DNA from: Phlyctochytrium arcticum
Lineage: Eukaryota > Chytridiomycota > Chytridiomycetes > Chytridiales > Chytridiaceae
DNA: 64,000 bases
Direction of reading: 5' to 3'
Assembly: GCA_025602905.1 (NCBI GenBank)
Contig: JAHLKI010000024.1
Span: 362,681-426,680 of the forward strand
This document shows positions 11,465-21,687 of the stretch, piece by piece. Position numbers and translations under genes: made by a program. The notes under the pieces were generated by a model. It saw only the letters and a list, made by a program, of their open reading frames with translations. It was not told where the DNA came from and made no database searches. The number at the start of each line of letters is the position of its first letter. Within the stretch, counting starts at the first letter, position 1.

Positions 11465-13298
11465 GGCATTGACATGTAGTGGTTGACTACATTAGTCCTT
11501 GCTTAAAGTCAATGACGTATAACGTACTTATTTAATGCTGACCCATTTTCCACCACGATATTGGGGGGTTCCGCCCATTTGCGTAGGGATGGCCATAGTT
11601 TACCATGAGGAGCCACTGAAAGTATTCAATTCAGGGAAATATGATGAGCTACTGAAAGCAAATGGTGAATGGGAATGTAACTAAGGGGACTGTATAATCC
11701 ACGTTTTTTTATTAGACGGACGGCATTTCGTATGATTTCAGACATTGTTCAAAAGCTATCATCCCTTCCGCCAGTCTGGCACACCTAGAAGATATCATTA
11801 TAAATTGAAATGACCCTCTCCTAGAACCCGCAATTTAGCCCACTCCCACTGTCGCTATCGCTCACGCTCCTAAACCTCCCACCAACTGCGCAATGTAGCA
11901 AATCTAGCTCCAATGCCCCGAGCCATCTTCAAGGCATTGCAACCAGCCAATGCTTTTATGAGAAGTTTTTACGAATAGAATAACAGACTTTGTCGTGGAT
12001 TTGTTGAAAGAAACTGTCCTTATTTCTTATACTAGTCATTCGGCCAATAACACTTCTGCAAGCACATGCAGGCTCATCAAACCAGTAAGTGAGAAAGGCG
12101 TATACCATTAATGCCTTTCAAAAGGCATTCATCAATCATGGGGTAGGCGTGCATTTAGCAGTACCATTTAATAAGTTCCTTTTTCAATACAACAAAAACT
12201 GAAGATAAATAATGCTTTCGCATAGAAAAAATTATGGAAAGAAGAGATCAGGTCTGCGGGCGCCCACCTTACAGAGTAACATGGATTACTTTTTGAGGAA
12301 CAGTGAATGAAGAGAAGACCTCGCCCCACTGTTTGCTTGGAAGCTGGGGTCTGCGATGTATAATAATGCCTGCCCAAAGAGCTAATCGAGAAGAAATTTT
12401 ACGAAAAATTTCCCCAGGAGGATGCCCTGGACAGCCTGGATGGAGGATGCCAGCCTTGCCAGAAGCTGAAAGGGCTGGCCTCGGGTACTCCCGGATCTGG
12501 TCACCTAAGCCTAGTTATATGCATCTCCGGTGAATTCCGATCGTCTTGTTCCTAAAACAAACGTATGATCTCGCCACAATTTCAATGATGTTACTCAAGC
12601 CCATTGAGCTCTTTTGAGAAGGGTATTGGGAATGGACGGCCTCCCGGTGTGAATTCAGTTTCAACAGATCAGATCTTAAAAAACAACTTTGGCGACGTCT
12701 CTAGTTGTAAAGCATCTTGTGATTTGAGACTATCTAAACGGATACAAAACTAACGATGAAAGGCGGCTATGTGAGATGATTTCAGACCTTTTTGCAACAG
12801 GCATCATCAATCCCATCAGTCTAAGTTCCCCTACTTTCCTTTTTAGGAAAGTTGTGTCGCAAATTGAAAGAACCGTTCTATATATCATACTTGGTTCCGC
12901 ACATGTGCCCACTCCCACTGTAACCGTTGCCCGTTCACGACGCTCACGCTCCTTGTTCCCACTAATTGCGCGATATGCACCAAATTACGCTCCAATGCCC
13001 CAACCAGATCAGCCGTCCTCAACCTGATCCTCAAGGCATTGTAATTAGCAATCCTTTTTGACAATAAATTCTGCAAGCACATGCTGGTCAGATTTTGGCT
13101 CATCAAGCCAGTCAGGGAGACGGGCGGGTGCCTCTCAAAAGGCATTCATCTCACAATGAGGTAGGCGTGAATCAACCAGTTTCATTTGATCAATGCCGCA
13201 GGGTCCGTTTTAAATACAGTTACGGTCGGCCACGCTACTAGTAAGTATGGAGATAGAGTTCTGCATATAAGCGGATGCTAAACTAAACTTGTGCTCAG
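11465..13298. other. Intergenic duplicated spacer
   Basis: No complete gene is visible in 1.8 kb. The blocks at about 12030-12380 and 12895-13200 are similar to each other in part (GCAAGCACATGCAGGCTCATC and GGGGTAGGCGTGC motifs). They are also similar to 15000-15330 and, inverted, to 18540-18880. They are the spacers of the tandem array. Short open frames such as 12303-12533 have no support. Confidence 0.45.
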
Positions 13299-14394
13299 CT
13301 ATTGTGTAGGGTCCGCGTCTTTAGATACAGCTACGGCCAAAGATCTTGATGTGTTCCCTGACACCGTGGAGTAACCTTGTACCTTGGTGTTGGCAGAAGG
13401 AGTTCCCGAAGGATCCTTGAAGGATTCGCGCATGCAGGATAGTGAATAGGTGACAAACCACCAGGTGGAAGCGATGGATATGGTGCCCATGTATGTGATT
13501 GTATTGCCCAGATTGAGTAAAGAGCCGGCCATGTGTAGTGAAGCAAATACGACGTCACCGATGCAGGCCATGAGTGCCGCAAATTTGTTTCGCCGGGCAA
13601 AGTCTACCACTGTATTGGCATTGATATTGTAGCATTCAATGTCTTTGGCCTGGAGCAATGCATGTTGATTGTGGCATGCCTTGATAATGTAGACTGAGAG
13701 AACAAGGTCGAGAACAGCGGCTCCGAAATTGGCCAGCACCCAGGGCACAATATAGTGCATCAACTCTCTTTTCGTAGCCCCGGGCCCATTCTTGACTCCA
13801 ATGGCGAACAGAACTACGCACAGCATGCCGAATACTAGCACCACGGTCAGGTACACCTTGTGAAAGGTATGGGCCCATCGGCGAGGTTTGTTTCTCGATA
13901 TGAGAATAAAGTCCAATCGGATCGGCTGTACCCAAACTCCGAACAGAATCCCGCCATACCAAAAAACTGTTGGTGAGGGAAAAAAAATCGTGGGTCAGGC
14001 AAATGCGATACAGAATGAAAAATGGAAGACGCATCAAAGTCATACCTTTGCAAAGATGGGCCCATTCCGGCCGGCCTCCTAACTGCCAATGATCGATGAC
14101 CGCAACGAGTTCCAAGAGCATGCCCAACCAAACTGAAACAGCCCCGGAGAGCACCAATCCATTGCCTTTCGTCAGACCATTCGCCACTATCGTTCGACTA
14201 CTATAAAACACAGTATATCCGCTGATGCAGACGCTGCAGAGAACTATGGCAATGTTCCCCCACCACAAGTTGATTCCAGTACAGACACTCTCTATGGACT
14301 CCCAATGGGAGATGGCCCCGGTGTAGCCAAGTACAACAGTGCCGTTCGCATCAACAGATTAAGTGCAGTGGGGATCATCGGAGAGGTATATCAT
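13299..14394 (-). pseudogene. Seven-helix membrane protein, paralogue 4, with early nonsense codon
   Basis: Exons 14046-14394 and 13299-13966 align over their full length with paralogues 2 and 3 and keep the same splice sites. Codon 12, a tyrosine codon in the other copies (HCTYSLDANG), is TAA here at 14359-14361, so translation from the conserved start would end after 11 residues. The remaining 326 codons are open and all seven helices are preserved. Either the pseudogene is very young or translation starts at a later site. The C-terminal end AVSKDADPTQ matches paralogue 3. Confidence 0.65.
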
Positions 14395-14514
14395 GGCTAA
14401 AAGCCGGTTATGTTGTACTGAAGCAATGCAAAAAGCTTTAAGAATGTATGTTCCATAGAGTTGCTCTGAACGCTGACATTGTCCCATAATTCAAGGTTAA
14501 TTTTAGTCTATTCT

Positions 14515-15420
14515 CTGCTGGAAATCAATATTGCATACCTTACTTGATTTAGACTTGACCCATTTTCCAATTCGGAGGTCACGGCCATTTGGCCAAAGTC
14601 CGCCACGATGAGCCTCTGACAGCAAACTAAAATTGGGGAATTTGATTAATGCAAATCTATTTTTTTGTTTGTTCTGGTCAAAGAAACCCTCATTGTTACT
14701 GTATTTGGGCGACAGCTGGGACGGTTTGGTAGGTCTCGACCTGGGCAGTAAATAAAATACACGCCGGGCGTCGTTGTACCAACTCCCTAAATAAAAGCAA
14801 GTATTGATCGGGCTCGAAACAATCCTTGTCCGTATCACGGACCGTATGGCATTGATATGTATATCAAGTGCACGCAATGCAAAGGCAACTATCAAAACGA
14901 CCACAGATATGCTGATTTACAACAGAATCATGTTTGTTCACCCCTTGTATTTCATCTTGCTCGCAAGTTCAACTTCTGCAATCGCATCAAATCACAGATC
15001 AAATCAGTACAGTGAGAAAGACATTCATTTAACCACGAGCACCTGGGTAGGCGTGCATTTACCAGTTTTTGGCAAACCCCTCATTGTTACGTATAATTTT
15101 TCAAAGTTAACGTAGCAGAGATCCGATTTCTCGTTCTTTTGCTATTCGCATAGCTCAAGAAAAACTGAAAATACATGATATTTTCCCACAAATTAGGAAT
15201 ATACGAAGAATAGGACCAGGTTTGCGGACGCCCACTGCACACAGTAGAAATAATTGTTTCTTGAGGGACTATGAGGCGGGGATCTTACCCCGCTGTTTGT
15301 AGCTTGGAAGCTCTATTTGCGATGTATGATAATTCCCAAAGAGCTAGAAGTTATCCCGTCATCTCAGGGGCATGTTTATATTGTCGGGTACGCCCGGGTC
15401 TGTTAATTTCAGTTCTAGTT
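14515..15420. repeat. Inverted segmental duplication, left arm
   Basis: This block recurs in reverse orientation, and diverged, at about 18400-19270. Matching landmarks include the TGGCATTGATATG stretch near 14847, the CCCTCATTGTTACTGTATTTGGGCG run near 14690 and the TTTGCTATTCGCATAGCTCA run near 15138. The arms flank the degenerate seven-helix copy 5 and the helicase remnant. The duplicated unit is the array spacer, so the far arm marks an inversion of part of the array. Confidence 0.6.
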
Positions 15421-15479
15421 AAGCACCTCCGGTAAATTCCGATCGTCGCGTTGCATTTTTCCCAGAAGAAACTTGTTCC

Positions 15480-15990
15480 TCTTCAAAAGGTACGGGCCCA
15501 TCGGCGAGGTTTGTTTTTCGATATCAGAATAAATTCCAGGCGGATCGGTTGCACCGAAACTTCAAATAAGTTCCCACTGTACGAAAAGACTGTTGCGGGG
15601 AGGGTCAGCTCATGCCCCGCGGAAATTGGAAGATGCACAAAGGCATACCTTTGCAGAGATGGCCCCATTCCGGCCGGCCGCCAAACTGCCAATGATCGAT
15701 GACAAGAATGAGTTCCAAGAGCATCTCCAACGAAACCGAAACAGCCCCGGCGAGGACCAATGCATTGCCCTCCGCCCGACCACTACAAAAGACGGTGTAT
15801 CCGCTGATGCAGCAGCTGATGAGAATTATGGCAATGCTCCCCCATCACAGGTTGATACCGTTGATCCCGGTACAGACACTTTCTATTGGGTCACATTGTC
15901 AGTCCCAATGGGACATGACACCTGTGTAGTGAAGTATTGTGGCGCATCAACAAGTCAGTGTGTCGGAAGCGTCAGCGGGATCCATCTCGA
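15480..15990 (-). pseudogene. Seven-helix membrane protein, paralogue 5, truncated
   Basis: The minus strand shows recognisable pieces of the same family: the end of exon 1 with a GGRPEWGHLCKG-like sequence, the intron, and the first third of exon 2 up to RNKPRRW. The N terminus is scrambled around 15870-15960 and everything beyond RNKPRRW is missing. The flank at 15420-15480 changes abruptly to spacer sequence. This is a dead copy at the end of the array. Confidence 0.6.
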
Positions 15991-16124
15991 AAGCAAATGG
16001 TGAAGTGGAGGACGATGGGGCTCGAGAATATAAATATATATCTACAAAGTGACTGGACGCTTGACCGCCAGCACGACAAAGTCGATAAAATTTCCTGCAA
16101 AAATCGAGCGGACTAGGTGGCTCC

Positions 16125-16250
16125 TCGAGAATCTAGCCCGTATGTTGCAGCCGGGGTCTGCCTGGAATCCGCCGAAGATTCTCCTCCACACGATGAGCCA
16201 CTGACAGCTTTCAATGAACAATGTGGCCGCCGAAGCTGGCCTTGACCAAG
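16125..16250. repeat. 126-bp segment with an inverted, near-identical copy at 21108-21235
   Basis: The segment from CTCGAGAATCTAGCCCGTAT to GAAGCTGGCCTTGACC reappears in reverse complement at 21108-21235 with almost no differences. The copy at 21 kb lies inside a small element with its own inverted ends, so the direction of copying is probably from here into that element. Confidence 0.75.
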
Positions 16251-16429
16251 GTACACTTTTCCAGCCGCGCCAATCAAGGAGTCCAAACTCACTTTCATGT
16301 AGTCCTCGGCCCGCTTTGTCACTCGACTCACTTGCGACGGGGGTGAGATCAACTTCTCCCAACGAATATGCGAATTTGGGAGATCTCCATATTGCGAAAA
16401 CTACAGGTGAATAATGTCTCGTATTTACC

Positions 16430-17440
16430 CAACCCCAAACGCCTGTACATGAAACTGGAGCTCCACCGCCCTTATCGTCACCCAAGATGCCTTGATAAAG
16501 ACTAATTTGGGCTCATTCAACGTAAGTATGTCATCTCCAAAACTTTCGAACAACATGAAGTAACTTTCTTTCACATAGGCAATGTCGACTTGCACAACCG
16601 TCTCTAGCTTGTTCCTCGCAAGAGGAACATGCAAATTGATCAAAAGGTCATGGCATTCTTTTTGCGATGAGAGTGGCTCTTTGCAGGTCTGTTTCTCACG
16701 ATCTGCTCCGGCGGAGTCTTCGGATTCCCACTGTTTGCGGCTAGTTGCGAAGCACAAGATATCCACTGCCAAGCTCACTACAGAGGAGTGGCCGAGGTCT
16801 GCTCGATTGTGGGAGGGGAGCCTGGTGACGGTTATCTTTCGGAAGAATCGCCTCTTCCGATCCCCAACCAGCCTCCCCCACTAACGCTATCTTGACCTAC
16901 GATGTCTTGGTAAAAATGGATTTGGGCACATTGGTTGCCGCGGGTGGAAATCTGTACCTGACTCATGGTAAATCTCTCATCTCCGGAACTTTTGATTAAC
17001 ATGAAGGCAAGTTTACTGACGTTCCTCCCAGCATTCATCAACCAAATTACCAAAAACCATCAACCTTCCTTCTCACTCCATACCAACCGCCTTAATGCCC
17101 ACCTACAAAATTCTCCTCCAGTTTGATAACGACGAGGTCTATCTAATTCGCAATCTCAAGCCCGAGATGCAAAGCCTCGTCGACATCAAAGTCTGCATCC
17201 TGCGGGCATTGATGGCCAATCTGGTATCCCCTCTTCCAACTACCCACAACCTGCACATTTCCCTTACACCAGCAGGGGACCTCATCTTGACCCAGGTGTT
17301 TCTCGACCAATTTACACTGGGCTCTCTGGTTGCACCGGGTGGCAAACTGTACCTATCGCTAGGCAAGTATCTCGTCTCCGATCCTCGAACAACATGAAGG
17401 CAAATTTGCTGACTTCTTTGACATAGGGAAAGCAGCGGAT
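16430..17440 (+). pseudogene. Repeated exon-like segments upstream of a helicase remnant
   Basis: Three plus-strand segments, at about 16455-16540, 16880-16995 and 17095-17397, encode diverged versions of one block: an ILTxDxLxKxxLGxLVAxGGxLYLxxGK pattern. The third lies in an open frame of 100 residues beginning MPTYKILLQFDNDEVYLI. Each block is followed by a similar sequence containing ATCTC, CTCC and ACATGAAGGCAA. They look like tandemly duplicated exons plus introns. I do not recognise the protein. Confidence 0.35.
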
Positions 17441-17663
17441 ACGATGAATTTTAACCTGCGACACAATTGGCTGCTCGCAGGTCTTGTGCTTCATCGGGGT
17501 GTTCGGCTTCCCCTTTCTTGCCTCTGGGTGCGACGACGACGTAGCGTGCCGAATTCGGTACGAAGGAGCAGCGGAACTCTGCTCGATTTTTGCAGGAAAT
17601 TTTGTCACCTTTGGGGAATGCTGCTCAATCCTAGCCCCGAGCAATTGCGAGGTCTGAGCGCAG

Positions 17664-18194
17664 ATGTCCGACAACAAAACCGGGAAAGTTCCAGTGTACC
17701 TGTACATCTTCGAAGGGATGATTGCGACGGCAACAGCAAATCAAGCTGTCCAGAAAGGGGTCGCAAACGGAGCCACCTGTCAGATCTATACCATAGACCA
17801 ATTCCCGTTGGTACCATCTTTCTCCACTACATTCCACGGCGTACAAGGAGCCACTTTGTCCCGAGTCATTCTGGGACAACTACGGCCGAAAACGTTCCGA
17901 AGTCCGCCCAGACAAAGCTTCTACGTGGGAGTCAGCAGAGTGAGGACCGAAACGGGCTTGCTGTTATTGGATGAACACACGGAAGCCGACTTTGACTATT
18001 TTCGCCCTACGAAGGACATCTTCACTGACGATAAGAGGCTGGAGGATTTGTCCAAGATTACAAGTGCATATTGGTTGGAGCATAGATATACTACTTTCTC
18101 TTTCATAAAGGGCGTGCAAAAAAACCGCGGTGGTCTATCTTCAACGATGGCGATGAATTGGGGTCTCCCCTTGAAATTTTTTTCCAATCCATGA
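17664..18194 (+). pseudogene. PIF1/Helitron-type helicase, C-terminal fragment
   Basis: This frame carries the last motifs of a PIF1-like superfamily 1 DNA helicase. GVANGATCQIY corresponds to the nucleic-acid-binding NG segment, FHGVQGATLSRVIL to motif V and FYVGVSRVRTETGLLLL to motif VI. The Walker A and B motifs and everything N-terminal are absent from the upstream sequence, so no active helicase is encoded. Such fragments usually derive from Helitron transposons or telomere-linked helicases, but no Helitron end (CTRR with hairpin) was found. The last third (HTEADFDYFRPTKD) is not recognised. Confidence 0.6.
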
Positions 18195-18399
18195 AGAGGA
18201 CTATAATTCCTGCGTAGGATTAAGAGCGTTAGAAGTATGTGCACATAAAGAAGGCGGTTACAGTACATTAAGGACGTCGAATCAAGCGGAGGTAAAAATA
18301 TTGCTACATTTGCAGTGAGGACCGTGTTGCGACAAGGCGCAACCAGTACTGCGATGATGAACGTGTCGCTATAACGCGCAATCAGTGGTGTTCTTCGCT

Positions 18400-19270
18400 G
18401 CTTTCAAGGGGTGTTTGGTGTCCAGTGTAGGCTTTTGGGGATGGCATCAGGCCGAGGCATCAGGCGGTGACATGCCCAGTGACATACCCCTAGATTCTCC
18501 TGGGATAAGGGGATTATCATACATCGCAGATAGAGTTTCCAAGCAGCAAACATTGAGGCGAGGTCCCACCCCATAGTTCCTCAAGATTCCTCAAGAAAAA
18601 ATCAATTTTAATGTGTGGGGTGCGCGTCCGCAAACATGATCCCGTTCTTTTGGTATCCCTATTTTGTGGGAAACCATTATATCTATTTCAGTTCTTCCTG
18701 AGCTATGCGAATAGCATAAGCTACGTTAGTTGAAACAACAATACGTAAACAAATGAGGGGTTTTCCACAATTTCTCACAAATTGGGTAAGTACACGCTAT
18801 CATAAATGAATGCCTTCCTCACTTACTGATTTGATGGGCCTGCACGTGCTTGCAGAAGTTAAAAACTTTCGGAGCAAGATGAATTTGAATTACAAGAGGT
18901 GAAAAACATCATGCTGTTGTAAAATAACATATGAGTAGTCGTTCTGATGCTTGGCTTTACATTGCGTGCAGATATCAATGCCATGGACAAGGACTGTTTT
19001 GAGCTCGATCAATATTTGCTTTTATTTGTTGCTCAAGTCGATACCACAAAGCTGTCCCAGCGGTCGCCCAAATACAGTAACAATGGGGGTTTCTTCACCA
19101 AGAACAAAACAAATAAAATAGATTTGCATTGATTGAATTCCTCATTTACAGTTTGCTTCCAGAGGCTAATCGGGGCGGACTTCGGTCAAATGGCCAGGAC
19201 CTCCGAAGTGGAAAATGGGCCAAGTCTAAATCAAGGAAGTTATGCCATATTGATTTCGAGCAAAGAATAT
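18400..19270. repeat. Inverted segmental duplication, right arm
   Basis: This is the reverse-complement counterpart of 14515-15420: spacer DNA of the seven-helix array in inverted orientation. Matching runs include GAGCTATGCGAATAGCATAAG near 18700 and CCCAAATACAGTAACAATGG near 19067. No gene is visible here. The class A GPCR gene begins 180 bp further on. Confidence 0.6.
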
Positions 19271-19448
19271 TCTTAAGTAAACCAAATTATGGGACACTCT
19301 ATATTAATTTCTCCCCGACAGCTGACGACCGACAACTCCGCGACAACCAGAGAGCTAACTGTCCAGAGACTAGGTTAGGATTCATAAAGAAGCGTCGATC
19401 AAGTGGCGATGCCCTTTCCTTACGTAAAAGGTTGACGAAACTATAACG

Positions 19449-20662
19449 ATGATTCCCGTGCATATGCTTCGGGAAGGATGGGTTGAGTTTACGCCAGACA
19501 CGAAGTTTTGGAATTTCCTCTCATTGGGCATAAACAGTGTCAATATTATCGCCAATTGTCTCCTCTTCTACCTGTTTGCAACGGATAGAGCTTTAAGGCA
19601 TGACTACCGAACGTACTTGGTACGTATTTTTGCTCATGTAGCATTCGCCCTTGTACTTACCACTGACATTTCTTGCCCATCAGTTCCTGAACCTTGCCAT
19701 TGCTGATTTCTGTTGGGGGATTTCGGCATGGGCTACAGAAGTTGTCAATGCTCATCATGGAGCTTTTTCTACGGGAGTCTGGGGCTGCGAAATAGTACTT
19801 ATCATCGCCAGCACTGGCATGGCGGTCTCCATGCAGACCTTCATGTATATTGCTTTCGACAGGTGGATCGTAATTTGGTTAGAGTACGTACAATGGATGC
19901 ATTCTTTTGCGTCGAGCCACATCTGCGTACTTACCATGTTCGTGCAGAAAGTCAGTCACTAAAGTCCATATCGCAACGATGTCAGTCTCGACCTGGATAG
20001 TAGGATTGATTTATTCCGGCTTGCTTCACCTCGCGGGCCGAGTTAGCGGTGGCAGTCGGTTGGCGTCCACGCACACCTACTGTGAGCCGCCGTGGATGTC
20101 GAAACACCCCGCCATGATCAGCATCGTGGTCTTCACCTCATGTGCAATGGTTTTTTGCACATGTGTGCCCGCTGTCTGTTATACCATGATCTACGCCAAG
20201 TTTCGAAGGACAAGTCGCTCAGTTACTACAGGTCTGAATCACAGCATTACGAGCAGAACGACGTTTGAGCCGCCACGGCGATTCCCCTTCCGCAATCCTC
20301 TTGCCAATAAGGAAGATACGAAAGCTCTGACCTGCGACATGGGACAATCCCAAAGCAATCCCGACGAACCGCGCAGTATCAAGGGTCTTCAGATGGAAGC
20401 AGACCAGGCTAAAGAGAGGGAGATCCTGCTAAAGTTCATTATTCTAGTCGCCTTGTTCCTATTCACCTTCATGGTATGGATGGTGACAGTAGTTTGGTAC
20501 GAGTCAATCAACGGCACGGAATCCCCGAGATGGATGACTGGCATGGGGGCTGTATTAGCGTATGTTGATTCCAGTCTCAACCCACTGTTCGTCTTACACC
20601 AAGATGGACGCTTTCGATCTTCACTCCGCCGGTTGTGGGACAGAGTCAGATCACAGAAGTAG
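19449..20662 (+). CDS. Class A (rhodopsin-like) G-protein-coupled receptor
   Basis: This is a plasma-membrane receptor of the rhodopsin superfamily. Exons 19449-19619, 19684-19883 and 19948-20662 join in frame to 361 residues. The class A landmarks are all present: the TM1 asparagine in NIIANCLLFY, the TM2 motif LNLAIADF, and the cysteine before TM3 (GVWGCEI). There is also a DRW version of the DRY motif after TM3, the TM4 tryptophan (VSTWIVGLIY), and SSLNPLF in place of NPxxY in TM7. The third intracellular loop is about 90 residues, polar and basic at its start. The ligand cannot be told. It differs clearly from the seven-helix array upstream, which lacks all these signatures. Confidence 0.85.
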
Positions 20663-20669
20663 CCCGAGG

Positions 20670-21071
20670 TGATTCTGGAACACCTGATGCGGACACATGT
20701 GGAAGTAGAGGAGCAGAGAATAGTGGTCCTGACAGATACGGCCTGATGCATAGCACGACCGCCCACTTAGAAAGACACCGATATTTCCAATGAACACATA
20801 ATATGTTACTAGCTTTTTAATATGAGAATTATCTTTTTTGCTTTTTCTGGTACCCTTTTCTCGTGAGACTCCTGAACTTTCAAGAACTTAGTAATTCTGT
20901 GTCTCTGGATCTGCCAAAAGATCCCCCAGAATACTTTGCAGGCTTTTGCCTGGTAAAGCACTCCTCTACACGTACTAGCCTCAGATGTAGATCTGAGCGT
21001 ATCTTCCTTTACTGCGGTTAGTCTAGCATATTCTGGCATACTAGGAGAGTGAAAGTGTAAGCAAACTTTCT
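20670..21071. other. No gene recognised
   Basis: This is the 3' flank of the GPCR gene. No coding sequence or long repeat was noticed. Confidence 0.4.
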
Positions 21072-21450
21072 AATGTAAAAATGTTCCATTTTTTCCAAAT
21101 GTTTTGCGGTCAAGGCCAGCTTCGGCGGCCACATTGTTCATTGAAAGCTGTCAGTGGCTCATCGTGTGGAGGAGAATCTTCGGCGGATTCCAGGCAGACC
21201 CCGGTTGCAACATACGGGCTAGATTCTCGAGGAGCGGGAGATGTCTGCTTTCTTCTCCGGGGGGCCTCAAGAAACAGTACGATTCCCGTATATAGCTCAA
21301 GATGATGATGACCAATTTGGATTGACAGGTCCCTGAGGAGATTGAGGCTGGTTCGGCTGTCATCTTGTCATGCCTGCGCCATATCGTTGCATACGGAGCA
21401 TTTTCCATGAAGCGCAAAATATTGGGGAAAAATGGAACATTTTTACATGA
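21072..21450. mobile_element. Small non-autonomous element with 35-bp inverted ends and a captured segment
   Basis: The ends TGTAAAAATGTTCCATTTTT (left) and its reverse complement (right, near 21430-21447) form inverted repeats of about 35 bp with few mismatches. They enclose roughly 380 bp without coding capacity. The interior contains the 128-bp block shared in inverse orientation with 16125-16250. No clear target duplication is seen beyond TA/AT at the edges. The size and ends fit a MITE-like element that has picked up flanking host or helicase-linked DNA. Confidence 0.6.
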
Positions 21451-21687
21451 GAAGAACCAGCATGCTAGACTAAGAAAGAAAATGCAATCAAGAATCTACA
21501 TCTGGGACTACTACATGTAAAGGAGAGCTTTACCAGAACAAAGAGAAATGATTGCTGCTAGACTTGGAAGGAAGGTCGCTAATTAAAATAGAGGATGGGT
21601 GACAAATGAGATCCCAATCAGAAAGTTTTGGCGACAGAAAAGAAAAGGTTGATCAAAGTCGTAAACACAAAAAAAAAATTGGAGCGT

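Noticed and set aside
7167..14394. Alternative genetic code (TGA as Trp) in the membrane protein array
   Set aside because: Only one copy has TGA at a Trp position and another has TAA at a Tyr position. All other genes use TGA, TAA and TAG as stops, so nonsense mutations are simpler.
7167..14394. Assigning the seven-helix array to class A GPCRs
   Set aside because: None of the DRY, LAxAD or NPxxY signatures is present, although a genuine class A receptor is encoded at 19449-20662.
17664..18194. Active Helitron
   Set aside because: The Rep/HUH domain, helicase motifs I-IV and Helitron ends are not found nearby.
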